Shown here piece after piece: positions 1 through 12,468 of a stretch of DNA of 64,000 nt; the first letter of the stretch is position 1, and each line of letters begins with the position of its first letter. The stretch is from Stagonosporopsis chrysanthemi. Lineage: Eukaryota; Ascomycota; Dothideomycetes; Pleosporales; Didymellaceae. The DNA is taken from positions 1-64,000 of the forward strand of contig JAFISE010000088.1 in the NCBI GenBank assembly GCA_022560025.1, read 5' to 3'. A program made the position numbers and the translations under genes. The notes under the pieces were generated by a model. It worked only from the letters and a program-made list of their open reading frames with translations. It was not told where the DNA came from and did no database searches.

Positions 1-344
1 TAACTATTGTGTGTGGCTCTATAGCCTCATTTTTGAGTGAGCTATTTTGGTGGTTCGGCGCATTGACTGAATCCGCGCATTGAGTGCACAGACACGGTAG
101 CGCTGTGCACGGATGAATTGCTCCGCAATCCATGCGCATTCGAGCCCGCCATACAGGCCGCATTTTGCTCATCCTTCGCATTGCGCGACACCTCACGCTC
201 TCGCTGCCTGACTTCTTCGCTGAATTCACGCACTCCTCGGCCACGCCCCGCCCATTGGATTTACTTTACAGCAAACACGCAGCTGTCGCGACACTGCGCT
301 GGTCCGCTTCTCCACACGAGCTACTTCCCAAAGCCGCAGCAGCC
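1..344. other. Upstream region of ERG9
   Basis: This stretch up to the ERG9 start codon holds no gene I can support. Short open frames on both strands overlap one another and resemble no family. A pyrimidine-rich run at about 190-260 is typical of a fungal promoter or 5' UTR. I saw no clear sterol-regulatory motif. Confidence 0.5.
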
Positions 345-1982
345 ATGGTGTCGCCTAAGAGCATTGCTTACTACGTCTTCCACCCGAACGAGTTGCGCTC
401 GATCATCCAGTGGTAAGGATGCTTTACGCGCTGTCTGGCCACCAGAAAGCAAGTGCTATTCGCAGTACTCTACAAACTGACACTGTATTGCAGGAAGGTC
501 TGGCACAACCCCGTCCACGAGCGCGACGAAGCGAAAGACTCGGAGAACCTCAAACGATGCTTCCACTTCCTCAACCTGACGAGCCGCAGTTTCGCGGCCG
601 TCATCATGGAGCTGCACCCGGAGCTGTTGGTCCCCGTCGCACTGTTCTACCTGATTCTGCGCGGACTGGATACTGTAGAGGACGACATGACAATCCCCCT
701 TGAGAAGAAGGAGCCAATCCTGCGAGACTTCCAGAATGTCTTGGAGCAGGATGGGTGGACGTTTACCGGAAATGGGCCGAACGAGAAGGACAGGCAGCTG
801 TTGGTCGAGTTCAACGTGGTGATTGAGGAGTTCAAGCACATCAAGCCGGCATACAAGGAGATCATCAAGGACATCACCAAGCGCATGGGCAACGGCATGG
901 CCGACTATGCTAACAATGCGGAGCACAACCTGGTTGGCGTCAACACAGTGAAGGACTACGAGCTGTACTGCCACTACGTTGCAGGTCTTGTTGGCGAGGG
1001 CCTGACGCGTCTCTTTGTCGAGGCTGGTCTTGCCAATGCTGCGCTGCTGAAGAAGCCCGAGCTCATGGAGTCCATGGGACAGTTCCTCCAGCAAGTCAAC
1101 ATCACTCGTGACATCAAGGAGGACCTGGATGACAACCGACGATTCTGGCCCAAGGAGATCTGGTCCAAGCACGTTGATCAATTCGAGGACCTTTTCAAGC
1201 CCGAGAACAAGCAGAAGGCCCTGGACTGTAGCTCCGAGATGATTTACACAGCCCTGACGCGCGCGGACGATTGCTTATATTACCTCGCAGGTCTCAGGGA
1301 GCAGAGTGTGTTCAACTTCTGTGCTATCCCACAGACCATGGCTATTGCAACACTGAACGCCTGCTTCCAGAATTACGAAATCTTCCAAAAGAACGTTAAG
1401 ATCACCAAGGGCGAGGCCTGCCAGTTAATGGTCGAGTCGTCGCAGAACCTCCAAATGGTCTGTGATGTGTTCAAGAGGTACGGTCGCAAGATCGCTCTGA
1501 AGAACAACCCACACGACCCCAACTTCCTGAAGATCAGCGTCACCATCGGACGGGTAAGATTGAAACCCATATTTTTTTTCTTTTCGCGAAGCTCCTGCTA
1601 ACTCCTCTACAGATAGAGCAATTCGTCGAAGCCATCTTCCCGTCCCAGAAGCCGCCAGTGGACCAAAAGTTGCCTGCCAGCGTCGAAGAGGCCGAGAAGG
1701 CAAAGAAGCAGGCGATCGAGGACAAGTGGGACCTTATCTACATGACTGCAGCAGTTGTCATCACCGTGCTCGTCATCACATCCTCAATGGTGAGTTGTAC
1801 TGTTCTCGTTTCGAAGAAATCATCTGACATGTCACTAGATCTTTGTCGCATGGCTGGCTGGTGCGCGTTTCGATATTGCATACTACGAGCTGAAGTCACA
1901 ACTAGGGCAGCTGCTGGGCTGGGCGACGGAGCCCAAAGTGGTCGAGGCTGTCAAGGTCGTTACCGAAAAGAGCGAGCTTTGA
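345..1982 (+). CDS. ERG9: Squalene synthase (farnesyl-diphosphate farnesyltransferase)
   Basis: Joins two farnesyl diphosphates into presqualene diphosphate and reduces this to squalene with NADPH, the first committed step of ergosterol synthesis, at the ER membrane. The model has four exons: 345-412, 494-1553, 1613-1789 and 1839-1982, giving 482 residues, normal for fungi. Introns are GT-AG (gtaagg, gtaaga, gtgagt). The first Asp-rich motif DTVEDD starts at residue 82. The second, DIKEDLDD, lies near residue 220. Both bind Mg-diphosphate. The last 70 residues contain a hydrophobic helix (WDLIYMTAAVVITVLVITSS and onward) that anchors the protein in the ER. The start ATG precedes the family-typical YYVFHPNELRSIIQWKVWHNP. 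No missing catalytic residue was seen. Confidence 0.96.
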
Positions 1983-2522
1983 GCTCTTGGAACACAGCAG
2001 CCTTGGTGCCTGTATGTATTATAATGGCAGCGACATACTTTTTCGAAGACGTAGGAATGTAGTCCAACCTAATGCATGTTCAACGACCGCTACTTTTGCT
2101 TCGCAACAATGAGCTTGCGTACGCTATTGCTATATGCGACGTCTGTTGTTCACACGTGCCTGCATGCGGTCCGTAACAAAGGCGCTCTCTGACATGGTGT
2201 TTGAGATGCTCATCACCTGCAAGTTAGCGCGGGCTTGGCGCCTTCAACGTTCGTTCTTGCCCGCAGCCCAAGCGAGAAAATGAAGCAGACACGCACGCCG
2301 ACCGCAACCGCCTCACCACGCCTTCACCGCTCTTGCCTTCTGCTGCAATCTAGGCAGTACACCCCCGCGACTACTCGTAGCTGAAGAATCGCCCGGCGCG
2401 ACTTCAACAACCGCTTCCCCACCTCGATCCACCCACCACCAACCTCCGCACTCGCATACGACCCGTCTGCGCGCAGCACCACTTCAATCCCACCGCCGCC
2501 CGACACCTCCAACACCTCCACA
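1983..2522. other. ERG9-eIF4E intergenic region
   Basis: This holds the ERG9 3' flank and the eIF4E promoter and leader. The last 120 bases are strongly C/CA/CT-rich, typical of a highly expressed fungal leader. A short upstream reading frame is described separately. No further gene is visible. Confidence 0.6.
2280..2384 (+). other. Possible upstream ORF in the eIF4E leader
   Basis: An ATG at 2280 opens a 34-codon frame ending in TGA at 2382-2384, 138 bases before the eIF4E start codon. If transcription begins upstream of 2280, this uORF would be read before the main frame. The transcript start is not known from sequence, so the regulatory role is inferred only. Confidence 0.3.
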
Positions 2523-3392
2523 ATGGCTGACGTTGCCACCGCACCGAACCCTGCTCAGCAGGTCCCCTTGGACACAATCCCGATCTCGCCTGTTGACGGT
2601 AACGGTTCAGAGTCGCAGGACAAGTCCGCCAGCGCCACCGCAGATCAAGGCGCTGTACGCACTGTCTTCCACGACCCCGACAACTTCAACGTCAAGCACC
2701 CGCTCATGAACACATGGACACTGTGGTTCACCAAGCCCCCAAGCGGCAAGGTGCGTACAGGCTTCGGCATAATCAAAAGGACCGGACTGACAAGCGTAGG
2801 GCGACAACTGGGCTGAGCTGCTCAAGGAAGTTATCTCGTTCGACTCGGTTGAGGAGTTCTGGGGCATCTACGTATGTGCTATGGAAGTGTGGCGGTGACC
2901 ACAAAGCTAACACGTTCCCAGAACAACATCACACCCACATCTGACTTGGCGCTGAAGTCCGATTACCATCTCTTCAAGAGGGGCGTTCGCCCGGAGTGGG
3001 AGGACTCCCAGAACAAGCACGGCGGCAAGTGGGCGTTCCAGTTCAAGGACAAGAAGGCCATCAACATCGACGCGCTCTGGCTCCACGTCATGCTTGCTGC
3101 CATCGGCGAGAACCTCGAGGATGAGGACGACAATGAGGTCATGGGAGTTGTTGTCAACGTTAGGCGAGGATTTTACCGTATCGGTCTGTGGACGCGCTCT
3201 GTCGGCCGTGCCATTCCTGGCGATGGGGGCAAGGGCAGGACACAAGAGCAGGGTAAGGAGACGCTGCAGAAGATTGGTAAGCGATTCAAGCAGTCGCTTC
3301 AGCTCAAGGAGAACGAGCCGGTCGAGTTCTCTGGTCACACGGATGCTGCTCACTCTGGCAGCACCCGTGCAAAGGCCAAGTTCACCGTCTAA
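2523..3392 (+). CDS. Translation initiation factor eIF4E (mRNA cap-binding protein)
   Basis: Binds the 7-methyl-guanosine cap and, through eIF4G, recruits ribosomes; acts in the cytoplasm. Exons are 2523-2750, 2800-2871 and 2922-3392, giving 256 residues. The N-terminal 55 residues are a variable, Ser/Ala-rich tail. The core begins at HPLMNTWTLWFTKPPSGK. The two tryptophans that sandwich the cap in the family correspond here to Trp80 (GDNWAELL) and Trp126, followed by Glu127 (RPEWEDSQNKHGGKW), which hydrogen-bonds the base. The GLWTR stretch matches the third conserved cap-site tryptophan. A short acidic insert (ENLEDEDDNEVMG) precedes the GVVVNVR strand. It is the canonical isoform by length and residues. 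Confidence 0.95.
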
Positions 3393-3974
3393 GGGATGCG
3401 GGGTTGATGAGGCTCGAATTTGGTCGAAGCAGAGAGCCACCTTTGCGAGTTTTCTGTTCAATACGAACACGTCGAAGGGCAGTCTGTAATTCGACTGCAC
3501 TCGAGCGTAATTTACTACCCGGTCTCACCCAAAAGCATTTTCACCAACCGATCATGGTTATGGGGTTGGGTTTCTAGCATGGCGTCTGCATGGGGCGGCG
3601 ATCGGTCATCTTGGGTCTGACATGAATTATGGTCATGACGAGTTACGTGGCTCAGGCGGTACGTGGGTTTGCGATCCAAGTTTGATGGATCTGAGCTCTT
3701 TTATCTAGCAAATTTATGAATGAGGGACAGGATTACATGCAGAGATGATTGCGCTGAACGTTGACTGTTTTCACGAGGACGTAACATCCCCAGCCGTGCG
3801 TTCCGGTAGCCTCGTTGCCATGTGAAGGACTCGGCCGTATTGCACGGGAACGACGTAATGTGGCGGTGCAGGCGGCCACTTTTTGGACCGTGCCTATCCC
3901 AACTAAGCCCAACAGCCTGCACATATCCCACCGACTTTCTCACCTTCCCCTCTACGCGTTATATTTTTTGCAAG
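3393..3974. other. eIF4E-DnaJ intergenic region
   Basis: 3' flank of eIF4E and promoter of the DnaJ-like gene. A pyrimidine-rich block (about 3930-3960) followed by ttatatttttt lies just before the DnaJ start. A minimal ATG-TGA occurs near 3820. Open frames on both strands here overlap and match no family I know. Confidence 0.5.
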
Positions 3975-5909
3975 ATGGTTGTAGAGACTGCATACTACGA
4001 CGCCTTGGGCGTGACGCCCACAGCGACCGAGCTCGAAATCAAAAAAGCCTACCGCAAACTTGCCATCAAGCTGCACCCCGGTAACCACGCGATTCCTGCA
4101 TAACAACAACAACGAGCGTATCTGACGCTGAGCAGACAAGAACCCCGGCGACGAGACCGCCCACGCCAAGTTCCAAGAGGTATGTCGACCTCCCTGACCG
4201 TGCACCGCGGCTGCCATGCTGTGGTGCCATGTTGCGAGTATGGTGGGGCTCATTTGACTGCAGATTGGAGAGGCATACCAAGTGCTGAGCGACGACCAAC
4301 TGCGCGCGAACTACGACAAGTATGGCAAGGAGGGCGCTGTACCACAGAGCGGGTTTGGTATGCAATCGAGGCACAATGTATTGGCTGCGGTAGGCTAACG
4401 CTGTGGCAGAGGACCCGTCCGAGTTCTTCACCATGATCTTTGGCGGAGAGGCGTTTGTGGACTGGTACGAGGCTTCTGGGCACCCGCTGGTGTAGTGCAA
4501 GGCGACTGACAAGCACAGGATTGGCGAGATCTCGCTCATGAAGGACCTGACCAAGACCATGGAAATTTCCATGCGCGAGATGGAGGAGCAGGAAGCCGCC
4601 GAGGCCGAAGCCGCACGCGCAGAAGTCGCCGCTGGTGGCTCTGCATCTACTCCGACTCCTGCCGCCCAGCCGGCTGGCACACCGCCTGCGGCCGACGCTG
4701 CAGAGCCCAGCGCTGCCGCCAAAGCAAAGGAAGCCGAGGCTGCCGCCGAGCGTGCTGCAGCCCTGCACGGCGGTGATGCGCCTCCAGCCTATGCTGCACC
4801 ACCGCCAGCATACGCCGAACCCGCCGCCGATGCCTCGACCGCCGCGCCTGCCGCTGCCGCCGCTGCCGCCGGCGCCGGCAGCTCTTCTGGCGCAAGCACG
4901 CCTAAGCCGCGCGGAATCCCGATCCGACCTGCCATTATGGATAAGACCGAGGAGGATGCCCGCATGGACGCAGCAAACATGACCGAGGCCGAGAAGGAGC
5001 TGAGGAACAAGGAGAAGAACAAGAAGGGCGGTCTCACAAAAGAGCAGCGCGAAGAGCTCGCAGCATACGAGCTGGAACGTAAGAAGATCCGCGACGAGCG
5101 CGTCGATAACCTCTCCAAGAAGCTCACCGAGCGCATCTCATTATGGACCGAGACGGACAAGCGCGACGACGTCACCAAGGCCTTCAAAGACAAAATCGCC
5201 CTCGAGATCGAGAACCTGAAAATGGAGTCCTTCGGTCTCGAGATCCTCCACGCCATCGGCACAACCTACCTCATGAAGGCGTCGTCATTCCTCAAATCCC
5301 AGAAATTCCTCGGCATCTCTGGCTTCTTCTCGCGCATCAAGGACAAGGGTACGCTGGTCAAGGATACCTGGAATACGATGAGCGCGGCCATTGACGCGCA
5401 GCTCACCATGGAGGAGATGGCCAAGCTCGAGGAGCAGGGCGGCGAGGCCTGGACCGACGAGAAGAAGGCCGAGTATGAGAAGAAGGTCACGGGCAAGATC
5501 CTCGCTGCCGCGTGGCGCGGGAGCAAGTTCGAGATCCAGAGCGTGCTGAGAGACGTGTGTGACAACGTCCTCAACGACAAGAAGGTCAAGCTGGAGAAGC
5601 GCATCGAGCGCGCCCACGCGCTGGTCATCATCGGCGAGATGTGTCAGAAGGTATGCTGCGGTCCTCCCCCCTCCCCCTCATCCATCCTAATCACTCCATC
5701 ACGTACCCCTGCCCTCTTCTTTGCATGCCACCACACCACTGACAATTCCCCCCTCTTAGGCCGAACGCGACCCAGAGGAAGAAGGCGACTTCATGGCCTT
5801 CGAGCAGCTGATGGCCGAAGCCGCCGCCAAGAAGGAAAGCAAGCACGACAAGAAGGAGAAGCACAAACACCACCACGACAAAAAGGAGAAGGAAAAGGAA
5901 AAGGCTTGA
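3975..5909 (+). CDS. DnaJ-X type Hsp40 co-chaperone (Caj1/Djp1-like)
   Basis: Class C J-protein expected to stimulate Hsp70 ATPase. Yeast Djp1 helps peroxisomal and mitochondrial import, and Caj1 is cytosolic or membrane-linked. Six exons: 3975-4080, 4136-4179, 4264-4357, 4410-4464, 4519-5650 and 5760-5909, giving 526 residues. The J domain occupies residues 1-70 with the essential HPD at 34-36; the Asp codon is split by intron 1. There is no Gly/Phe or zinc-finger region. An Ala/Pro-rich linker (about residues 130-235) leads to the DnaJ-X domain, recognisable from RISLWTETDKRDDVTKAFK and EILHAIGTTYLMKASSFLKS. The C-terminus is a charged Lys/His tail. Dense 5' introns and an Ala-rich linker of high GC are its only oddities. 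Confidence 0.9.
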
Positions 5910-6376
5910 TTCACCCAAGTCGAGATCACATGCTTGTTCTTCTGTCGATTCAACGACTTTGCCGCATGTCTGAGGCTTGGGCCGAGGCGCTTGGGGTCAT
6001 CTTCCTCCTTCTTTTTATATAGTTTTTTTTGACGAGTGATATCCATAGATTCCTGAGCGGAGGAGGAGAGGGAATGTAGCATTTGGCAAGGGAAACGCCG
6101 TTTGGAAATGTATGCACAATTGCAGTCCGAGATGTGAAGCGTGAAAGATACGATTTAGATTTCAATTATCTCATTTGTGTCACGTCAAGGACACCGAAGT
6201 GATGCTGAACTGCCTCTGTGCTGGTACAAAAGCCGCGCGTGTCATAATCAGGTCTACGTCCACGTGCAATCTGCCAGTATGCAGCCAAAATCGTGTGCCG
6301 TGCCAACCAACGCCCGAATCCAAGGTCATATCGAACCAAGTCGTGCAAGTAAGAGAGTGAGAGGGTGAGCATCCAT
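5910..6376. other. Convergent 3' flanks of the DnaJ-X and antiporter genes
   Basis: Both neighbours end here, so this is expected to be 3' UTR and terminator DNA. An AT-rich run (tttttatatagtttttttt, about 6012-6030) could serve the polyadenylation of the + gene. No gene seen. Confidence 0.6.
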
Positions 6377-9231
6377 CTAGCTTGCCCCGGCCCCAGCCTT
6401 GACCACCAGCAAGCTGGCGCCCACCTTGCCCGCCCACACCTTCTCCGCCAACAACCCCAGACTGCTCGCCGCGCTCGACGCGCTGCGGATCTCGTCTGCG
6501 TTCTCGGCCCCCAGCGCCGCGTTGCGCCAAATGTTGCGCCCAAGCACAATCAAGTCTCCTGCGTTCTTCGGCGACTGGCCGACCTCGATGCTCGCACGTG
6601 CCAGCACGTCCGCGATGGGCTGTGATGATGGGACCGTCTCAAAGACGACGCGGTTTGCGAGGTCGGCGGGGAGCGAGGCGCCAAGGGACGCGAAGAAGGC
6701 CGCGTCTTGGTCGCGTGTGGGCGCCGTGGTGGTGGTGGAGGAGATGGTGGTGACGACTTCGCCCGCTTTGGAGGGGGATGCGGCGGAGGAGGACGTGGTG
6801 GATGTGGAGGGACTGCTGGTGCCGAGGAAGACGTCGGGAACATCGAAGTGCACGATTGTTGCGGTGATTTGGGCGTTCTCGGCGAGCTGGAGGGCAAGGC
6901 GCAGCGCGGCGCGGTCGTCGGCGCCGCCGAAGAAGGCCACGAAGATGTGGTGGCTGCGGTCTGCGATGGGGGCTGTGACGGCCTGGTCGGCGTGCAGACT
7001 GACGCTGCTATATGTGCGTGTGAGTTTAAGGTTCTGCTTGCGATCCTTGTTCTTGCTGCCGCCGAAGTTCTTGTTGACGAGGACGGCGACGGGGGTTGTT
7101 GCTGCTTCGAGTGTGGCGTTGACGAAGGCAATGTAGGAAGCTGCTGCTAGTTTATTCTTGGTGCCTTTGTCTTCGATGATGGCCTGCTCGGACATACCGC
7201 CTGTTTCACTCCAGGGAAGGAGGAGCAGGTTCGAGTCTGAGGCACGTGTAGCCAGTGTGTCGGCGAAGGAGGATTCGGGGACCACAAGGGCTTCTCCACT
7301 GACGGCGAGGTTGTGAAGGCGTCCGAAAGTGCGGAATGTGTTGACGACTGGGTCGTATGCGGTGTAGTTCTCCATCTCGGAGACTTGCATGACGGACGAG
7401 CCACGATCAGTGAGGTTGAGTAGGCGCAGGCCATAGGCTTGCACAGGTCGGTTGGGAGCAACTTCGTCCGAGGATGACTGTCCAGTTTCTTGGCTTGCAG
7501 TTGCGGCAATCGAAGGGTGAACTTTGGGCGTAGGTTTCTGAGACCCTCCGAACAGAGATGTGAAAGCAAGCAGGTTGGGCATGCTGTCCAAACGCAGGTA
7601 CACTGTAACCCGCTTGACCTTTTCAGCAGCCAGTTTTTCGAGGTGCATACCATCTTGAACACTATCGGTGTTCTCCACAGGCTTGCCAGTATCCCAGTCG
7701 ATCTCGCCGCGGCGCCACGCCTCAACCTTTTTCTGATACCATGGTGGGTAGAAGAACATGGTGAGTGGGGACGACGCGAATGTTGTGACGAGGGCCATGA
7801 CAACGAAGATGGTGAAAGTACGTGGGCTCAAGATTTTAGCATTGAGTCCAATGTTCTGCATGCGTTAGCTGCGGCTCAGGGAGGATTTTGATGCACTTAC
7901 CAGCACAATCAACTCGACAAGACCCTTACAACTCATCAAAGAGCCAATGGCGAAGCATTCGCGCCAAAGCATCTTTGTCCCTCGAGCTGCAAGGGTAGCA
8001 CCGATGAACTTTGAGAAAAAGGCAACAGCAATCACGCCAAAAACATAACCCCAAACGATTCCAGAGTCGAGCAGGCCAATGTTGGTGTTCAGTCCGGAGA
8101 GAGTGAAGTACAACGGGAGGAACAGAGCACCGATCAGATCCTCAATCCGATCAGCAACCTTGATGGCAAAGCCGTTCTCGTGGGGGCAGATCAGACCGGC
8201 CATGAACGCCCCAAAGATGGGGTGGACTCCAATGATTCCCGTAAAGAAAGCAGAGCCCAGAGCAATTATAAGCGTGAGGGCAATAATACTCTGACTGGGG
8301 CCATCTTGCAAAGCACCTGAACGACGCAGAACGTACACAAAGACCGGCCTCACAGCATAAACCAGGAACAGCAGATAGCCAACGCAAGTCAACAGGACCC
8401 AAAGCGCCGTAAGACCTGAACCTGCATTGACAAGGGCAACGCAGAGCGCAAGCAGAATCCAGCCTACAACGTCGTTGCCAACGCCAGCCGAAAGCACGAT
8501 GACACCGACTGGCGTCATCAGAAGCTTAAGTTCGGTGAGAATACGACAAAGTACAGGGAAAGCCTAGAGGTGTCAACCATGCATCATACATAATGTATGG
8601 AGGGAGCTTACAGTGATGGCCATGGCTACACCAATGAAAAGCATGAAGATGGCAAAGTCAATCTCCACCATTCCGGGCTCGTCTTTGAATTCGTTGTAAA
8701 GGCCAACAGCGATGGCACATCCCAGGCCAAAGGGAATGACCATACTGATGATGCCAACATTGAGGGCAACTTTCCAATTGCTCAGCAAGAAACGCAGATC
8801 TACTTCCAAGCCGATGATGAAGAGGAACAGTGTCAGACCGAGATTGGCGACAAGGTTCAAGTTGGTCATAGACTCTGCTGGGAAGATTGCTTGTGTGAAT
8901 CCTGGAATGCGGCCGAACACTGAGGGACCGAGAAGGATGCCGCCAATAATTTCAGATATCACACGAGGCTGGCGAAGCTTCGAGAGAGGCCAGCCGAGAG
9001 CGCGGCAGAAAATGATAATGATGGATGCCTGTCGCACGCATAATCAGTATGTTGTACAAGCACAAAGGAATGTCGATGAAATAAAGATCTTACCTGAATA
9101 ATAAACAAGATAATGGGGTGGTTTGGATCGAAATGCACAGGATTGACTCCCTCCAGCACACCACCCTGCGGCGGTGCCTTTGGCGGCGCCGTTGCGGAGG
9201 CCGCGGCTGATGCAGCTATTGTGGACGACAT
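6377..9231 (-). CDS. KHA1: K+/H+ antiporter of the CPA2 family (Kha1-like)
   Basis: Cation/proton exchanger of internal membranes; yeast Kha1 (873 residues) works in Golgi-like compartments in potassium and pH homeostasis. Four exons on -: 9231-9094, 9028-8612, 8563-7901 and 7855-6377, giving 898 residues. Residues 1-45 are Ala/Pro-rich. About twelve hydrophobic segments follow, starting with HPIILFIIQ-ASIIIIFCRALGW. The pore pair Asn215-Asp216 sits in SAGVGNDVVGW, and the conserved HPIFGAFMAGLICPHE lies further on. Residues from about 450 form a long hydrophilic C-terminal tail with a Ser/Thr/Ala-rich low-complexity stretch near 6700-6830. An in-frame ATG at 9279 would add 16 residues. I chose 9231 because homologs start with a similar Ser/Ala-rich segment. 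Confidence 0.92.
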
Positions 9232-10021
9232 GACGAACAGGCGGGGCTGTGTGGAGAGCTCGACCCCAGCTTCAGACAATGTCTTGAATATCGAACCCCA
9301 GAAAAGCAGTGGGAACGCGAGAGGATCAAATAGCTGTCAGACGCTGAAGCTCAGGCCAAGACGCAGCGTCAGCCCAGAGCGCAAGACGAATGCGTGGTCC
9401 TGCGATACGGCGGCGTGTCTAACAGTTTGGGGCGTATGCAGGGCGGCGGACGCTAGTCGATGCTTTGTCAAGGATGCACGCAGGCCATGTGACAGCCAGA
9501 ACAGTCCTCGTGGTGTAGGTAGATGGGCTCGTCCTGCACTATAGGCGGTGAAGAAGTAAATGCAGCCTGTGCATGATGGAACCAGTACCCTGGTGGCGTA
9601 ACGCGCGTGAAAGGCCCGGGGGCGAGAGCCAAGGCAAGCGGCGCGATTCAGCGAATGGCGCGCGATTGTCGTCGACGAAGCGGTTGGCGGTCTAGAACTA
9701 TTTGGGCGCCTGCTGCTTTTCGCACGTCTCGCCTAGAAATCGCAGTGCCCATGCGATGCATGATTTGAGGATGAGAAGGTTGTCTGGTGGTAAGTGTGGA
9801 GTGGTCGAACATTGTGGGGTAGATTGGGCGCGTGTGATCCACCCGACAAGCACGACAATGCACTTTGACGAGATCCAAAGATCACCTGTTTCAGCCATTG
9901 CGGTGTCGCCATGTCTTCAAATGGCTCAAATTTCGTCGTCTGTTGCCATCAAGCCGCACATGCCGCCTACTCCGCCACATTGATGTATCGACATATCCTC
10001 AGATGCAGTCCTATTTAGACA
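9232..10021. other. Promoter of the antiporter and 3' flank of the GH92 gene
   Basis: Regulatory DNA upstream of the Kha1-like gene on - and downstream of the GH92 gene. Short mutually overlapping frames are present on both strands, none with recognisable features. A GC-rich patch occurs near 9615-9670. Confidence 0.5.
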
Positions 10022-12468
10022 CTAGACCGGTGGCATCCCTACTGAAGCTGGACTCGGCGGCAAGTCACCAGTCGACCATTCCGTTTTGTCTGTCCCGAGC
10101 ACGAAATCCAGAGTCCCGCCCTTGGCAAAGATATCGTCCCAGGTCACCCATGCCTTATCCCATGGCTCACCGTTGACCTTCAGGCTCTGAATGTATGTAG
10201 CGTTATCGCGATCACCGCCAGCTGTGGAGACCACAAGACTCTTGTCGCTTCCAAGATCGATCGTCATCTGCTCGAACCAGGGAGCAAGAACCAAGAAAGT
10301 CGTCTGTCCAGTCATGGGCCAAAGACCAATCATTGACCACTATGATGGAGGTCAGTACGGTGAGACGTGAAAGTTGGGGTAGACTTACTACCAGCAGACT
10401 CTCCATCGCGCCTGCATCTGAATTCCCTGGTAGCCCGCTCTCTCCTCCATTGAACAAAGCGCTGATCGTTCGGCCCTTTTCGACACTCCTCCATTGCTGC
10501 CCCCTCACGAAGTTGTATAGGTACGGAGTCGTGAAGCCCGGCTCATTGCCTGCATCGAAGATGTCGAGTTGAAAAATCTTGTTCAGCCTATCGACGAACA
10601 TCTCGTCTCCACCAATTCTGTCCTTCAGCTCCGCCACGTCATGGATCGCGTTCATGCTGTAGATCCAGGCGTTGTCCTCATAGTACGCATCCCCCCAGTA
10701 ACAGCCTCCACAGTCCCTTGGATCCTGAGGTACAAAGGCTCCGTCTGCTCGTCTGGGGACTACAAACCCAGAGTGTCCCTCCGAAGTAGCATTCGGGTTC
10801 CAGTGGTTCCGCCAGTTGCGAGAGCGGTTGAAATACGTGGCAGCCTCCTCAGCCTTCCCTAACCCTGCAGCGACCTGGTACAGACCAAAATCGTTGGTCG
10901 AGTACTCTACCGCCCTGGATACCGCACGCGTGAACCGAGGCGTGATATAGCCATATTCCAGCCAGTCTGGAAGAGCGCCTCTGCCCTCCTTGGTCGATGC
11001 CTCAGGGGCTCTCGGGTCGATGACGTCGAGCGGTGGCGTAACCTCAGCATCAGTCTGCATAGCGGCGAATCCATCTTCCCAGTCTACTGCGCCTCGTACA
11101 CCTTTGACATAGGCGTCGGCCAGGACGTTGTCGGCGTTCGAGCCGCCTTGTACGCGCCCGTTGAAGTTCGAGGATCGGGCGTCGGGCATAAATCCGTCGT
11201 GTCGCCAGATATCAATCAGTGATCGGACGAATTCTTCGTATGCGGTGGGTTGGACTATCTGGAATAGGGATGTATGACATCGGTGAGTATCCCACAGTGT
11301 GAAAACGTCATCGTAGTATGGTTCACCACTGCTCCATCCTGGGTTTTCGCCTGTCCTATTGGAGGGTATGAGGAACATCCCATACAATGAGCTGTACAGG
11401 AGCTGGAGATCCTCGTTGTTGTTAGGAGAGATCTGAACGTTGTTAAAGATGTCCTCGTTCCACCGGATCTGGGCAGCTTCAATCAGTGACTGGAGAGTTG
11501 TGTTCTCGTCCATCTCACCGTCCAGATTTTGGCACGCTTTTTCGGTTGAGATGAACGAGATACCAACTTGAGACGCCACATCTGCTTCTCCAAAGGTAAA
11601 CACGCCTCCAAGCCGAAAGGTACCGGCGACATAGTTGGAGCCGTTATTCGCGGCCATACCCTGCGCAAACACCATCGATCTGACAGGATCTTGACTGAAC
11701 CTCCCGCAGAAGTAGATGGTCCAATCCTGCGCCAAATTCCACCCATTACTATACGTCCCCGAACCCTCATAACATCTCCCGTCGACAATCTCGAACGTAC
11801 CTCCAGAATAATGCTGTTCCCACCCTAGACCCCGAAAACTAGGCAGCACGTGCGAAACATCCACAACAACAGACGACGTCTGATTCGCACCCCCAGGAAA
11901 CGCGTACGCATAGAAGCCTGCATGATCGGTAGCCGCCAATCTGACCTCAACACCACTCGCCAGCCGCGCCTCATACCACCCTACGCCGCCCCGGTCTGCA
12001 GAAGCCCTCTCTTGCGATAGATCAGCCAGCGGATCCGCGACGTCTCCCACAACCGGCATCTGGCTCACGACACCGTATTTAGGCGCCCCGCCTGCGCACG
12101 ATCAGTCACTGTCATGTAGCACGCGGGGGGGAAGTGTGACCTACCTGTCCCCGACTCGTGCATCATGCTGAAGCCCCATATGCGTCCTTGGGGCAGGTAT
12201 CCGGAATAGGCGTCTGTGGTACCGTACTGCACGTCTGGGCCGAGTTTGACCATGGCAAAGGGCGCGGCGATGACGCCGGGGAAGCGGTTTCCGCCATTTT
12301 CGGTCCCCATGCTAGGTTTGGGTCGTGGTAAGTATGAAATGGTTGTGGGATGGTCGCATCAGTGAGGTTGGGATCTTACAAGACATTGACGTGGTGGCTA
12401 TAATCCAGTGCCGCTATGGCGGTGGCCACGATTGCGAGAACCACTGTACAGGCGTGTCTTGACATCAT
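10022..12468 (-). CDS. Secreted glycoside hydrolase family 92 alpha-mannosidase-like protein
   Basis: GH92 enzymes are calcium-dependent exo-alpha-mannosidases, mostly alpha-1,2, acting on mannans and N-glycans. Four exons on -: 12468-12380, 12311-12145, 12091-10389 and 10339-10022, giving 758 residues. The first exon encodes a signal peptide (SRHACTVVLAIVATAIAA), followed by DYSHHVNVFMGTENGGNRFPG, the GH92 N-terminal signature, whose VNVF is created across intron 1. Other signatures are GFSMMHESGTG, LWDTHRCH, GFMPDARS, GRVQGGSNADNVLADAYVKG, CYWGDAYYEDNAWIY, GNSDAGAMES and LVWSMIGLWPMTGQ, the last created by intron 3. A tandem ATG (12465) could also start it. Several N-x-S/T sites suit secretion. 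The specific linkage cleaved cannot be told from sequence. Confidence 0.9.

Noticed and set aside
456..1181. A 241-codon open frame on - within ERG9
   Set aside because: Antisense shadow of a clear squalene synthase exon, with a Leu/Val-rich composition mirroring the codons of the real gene.
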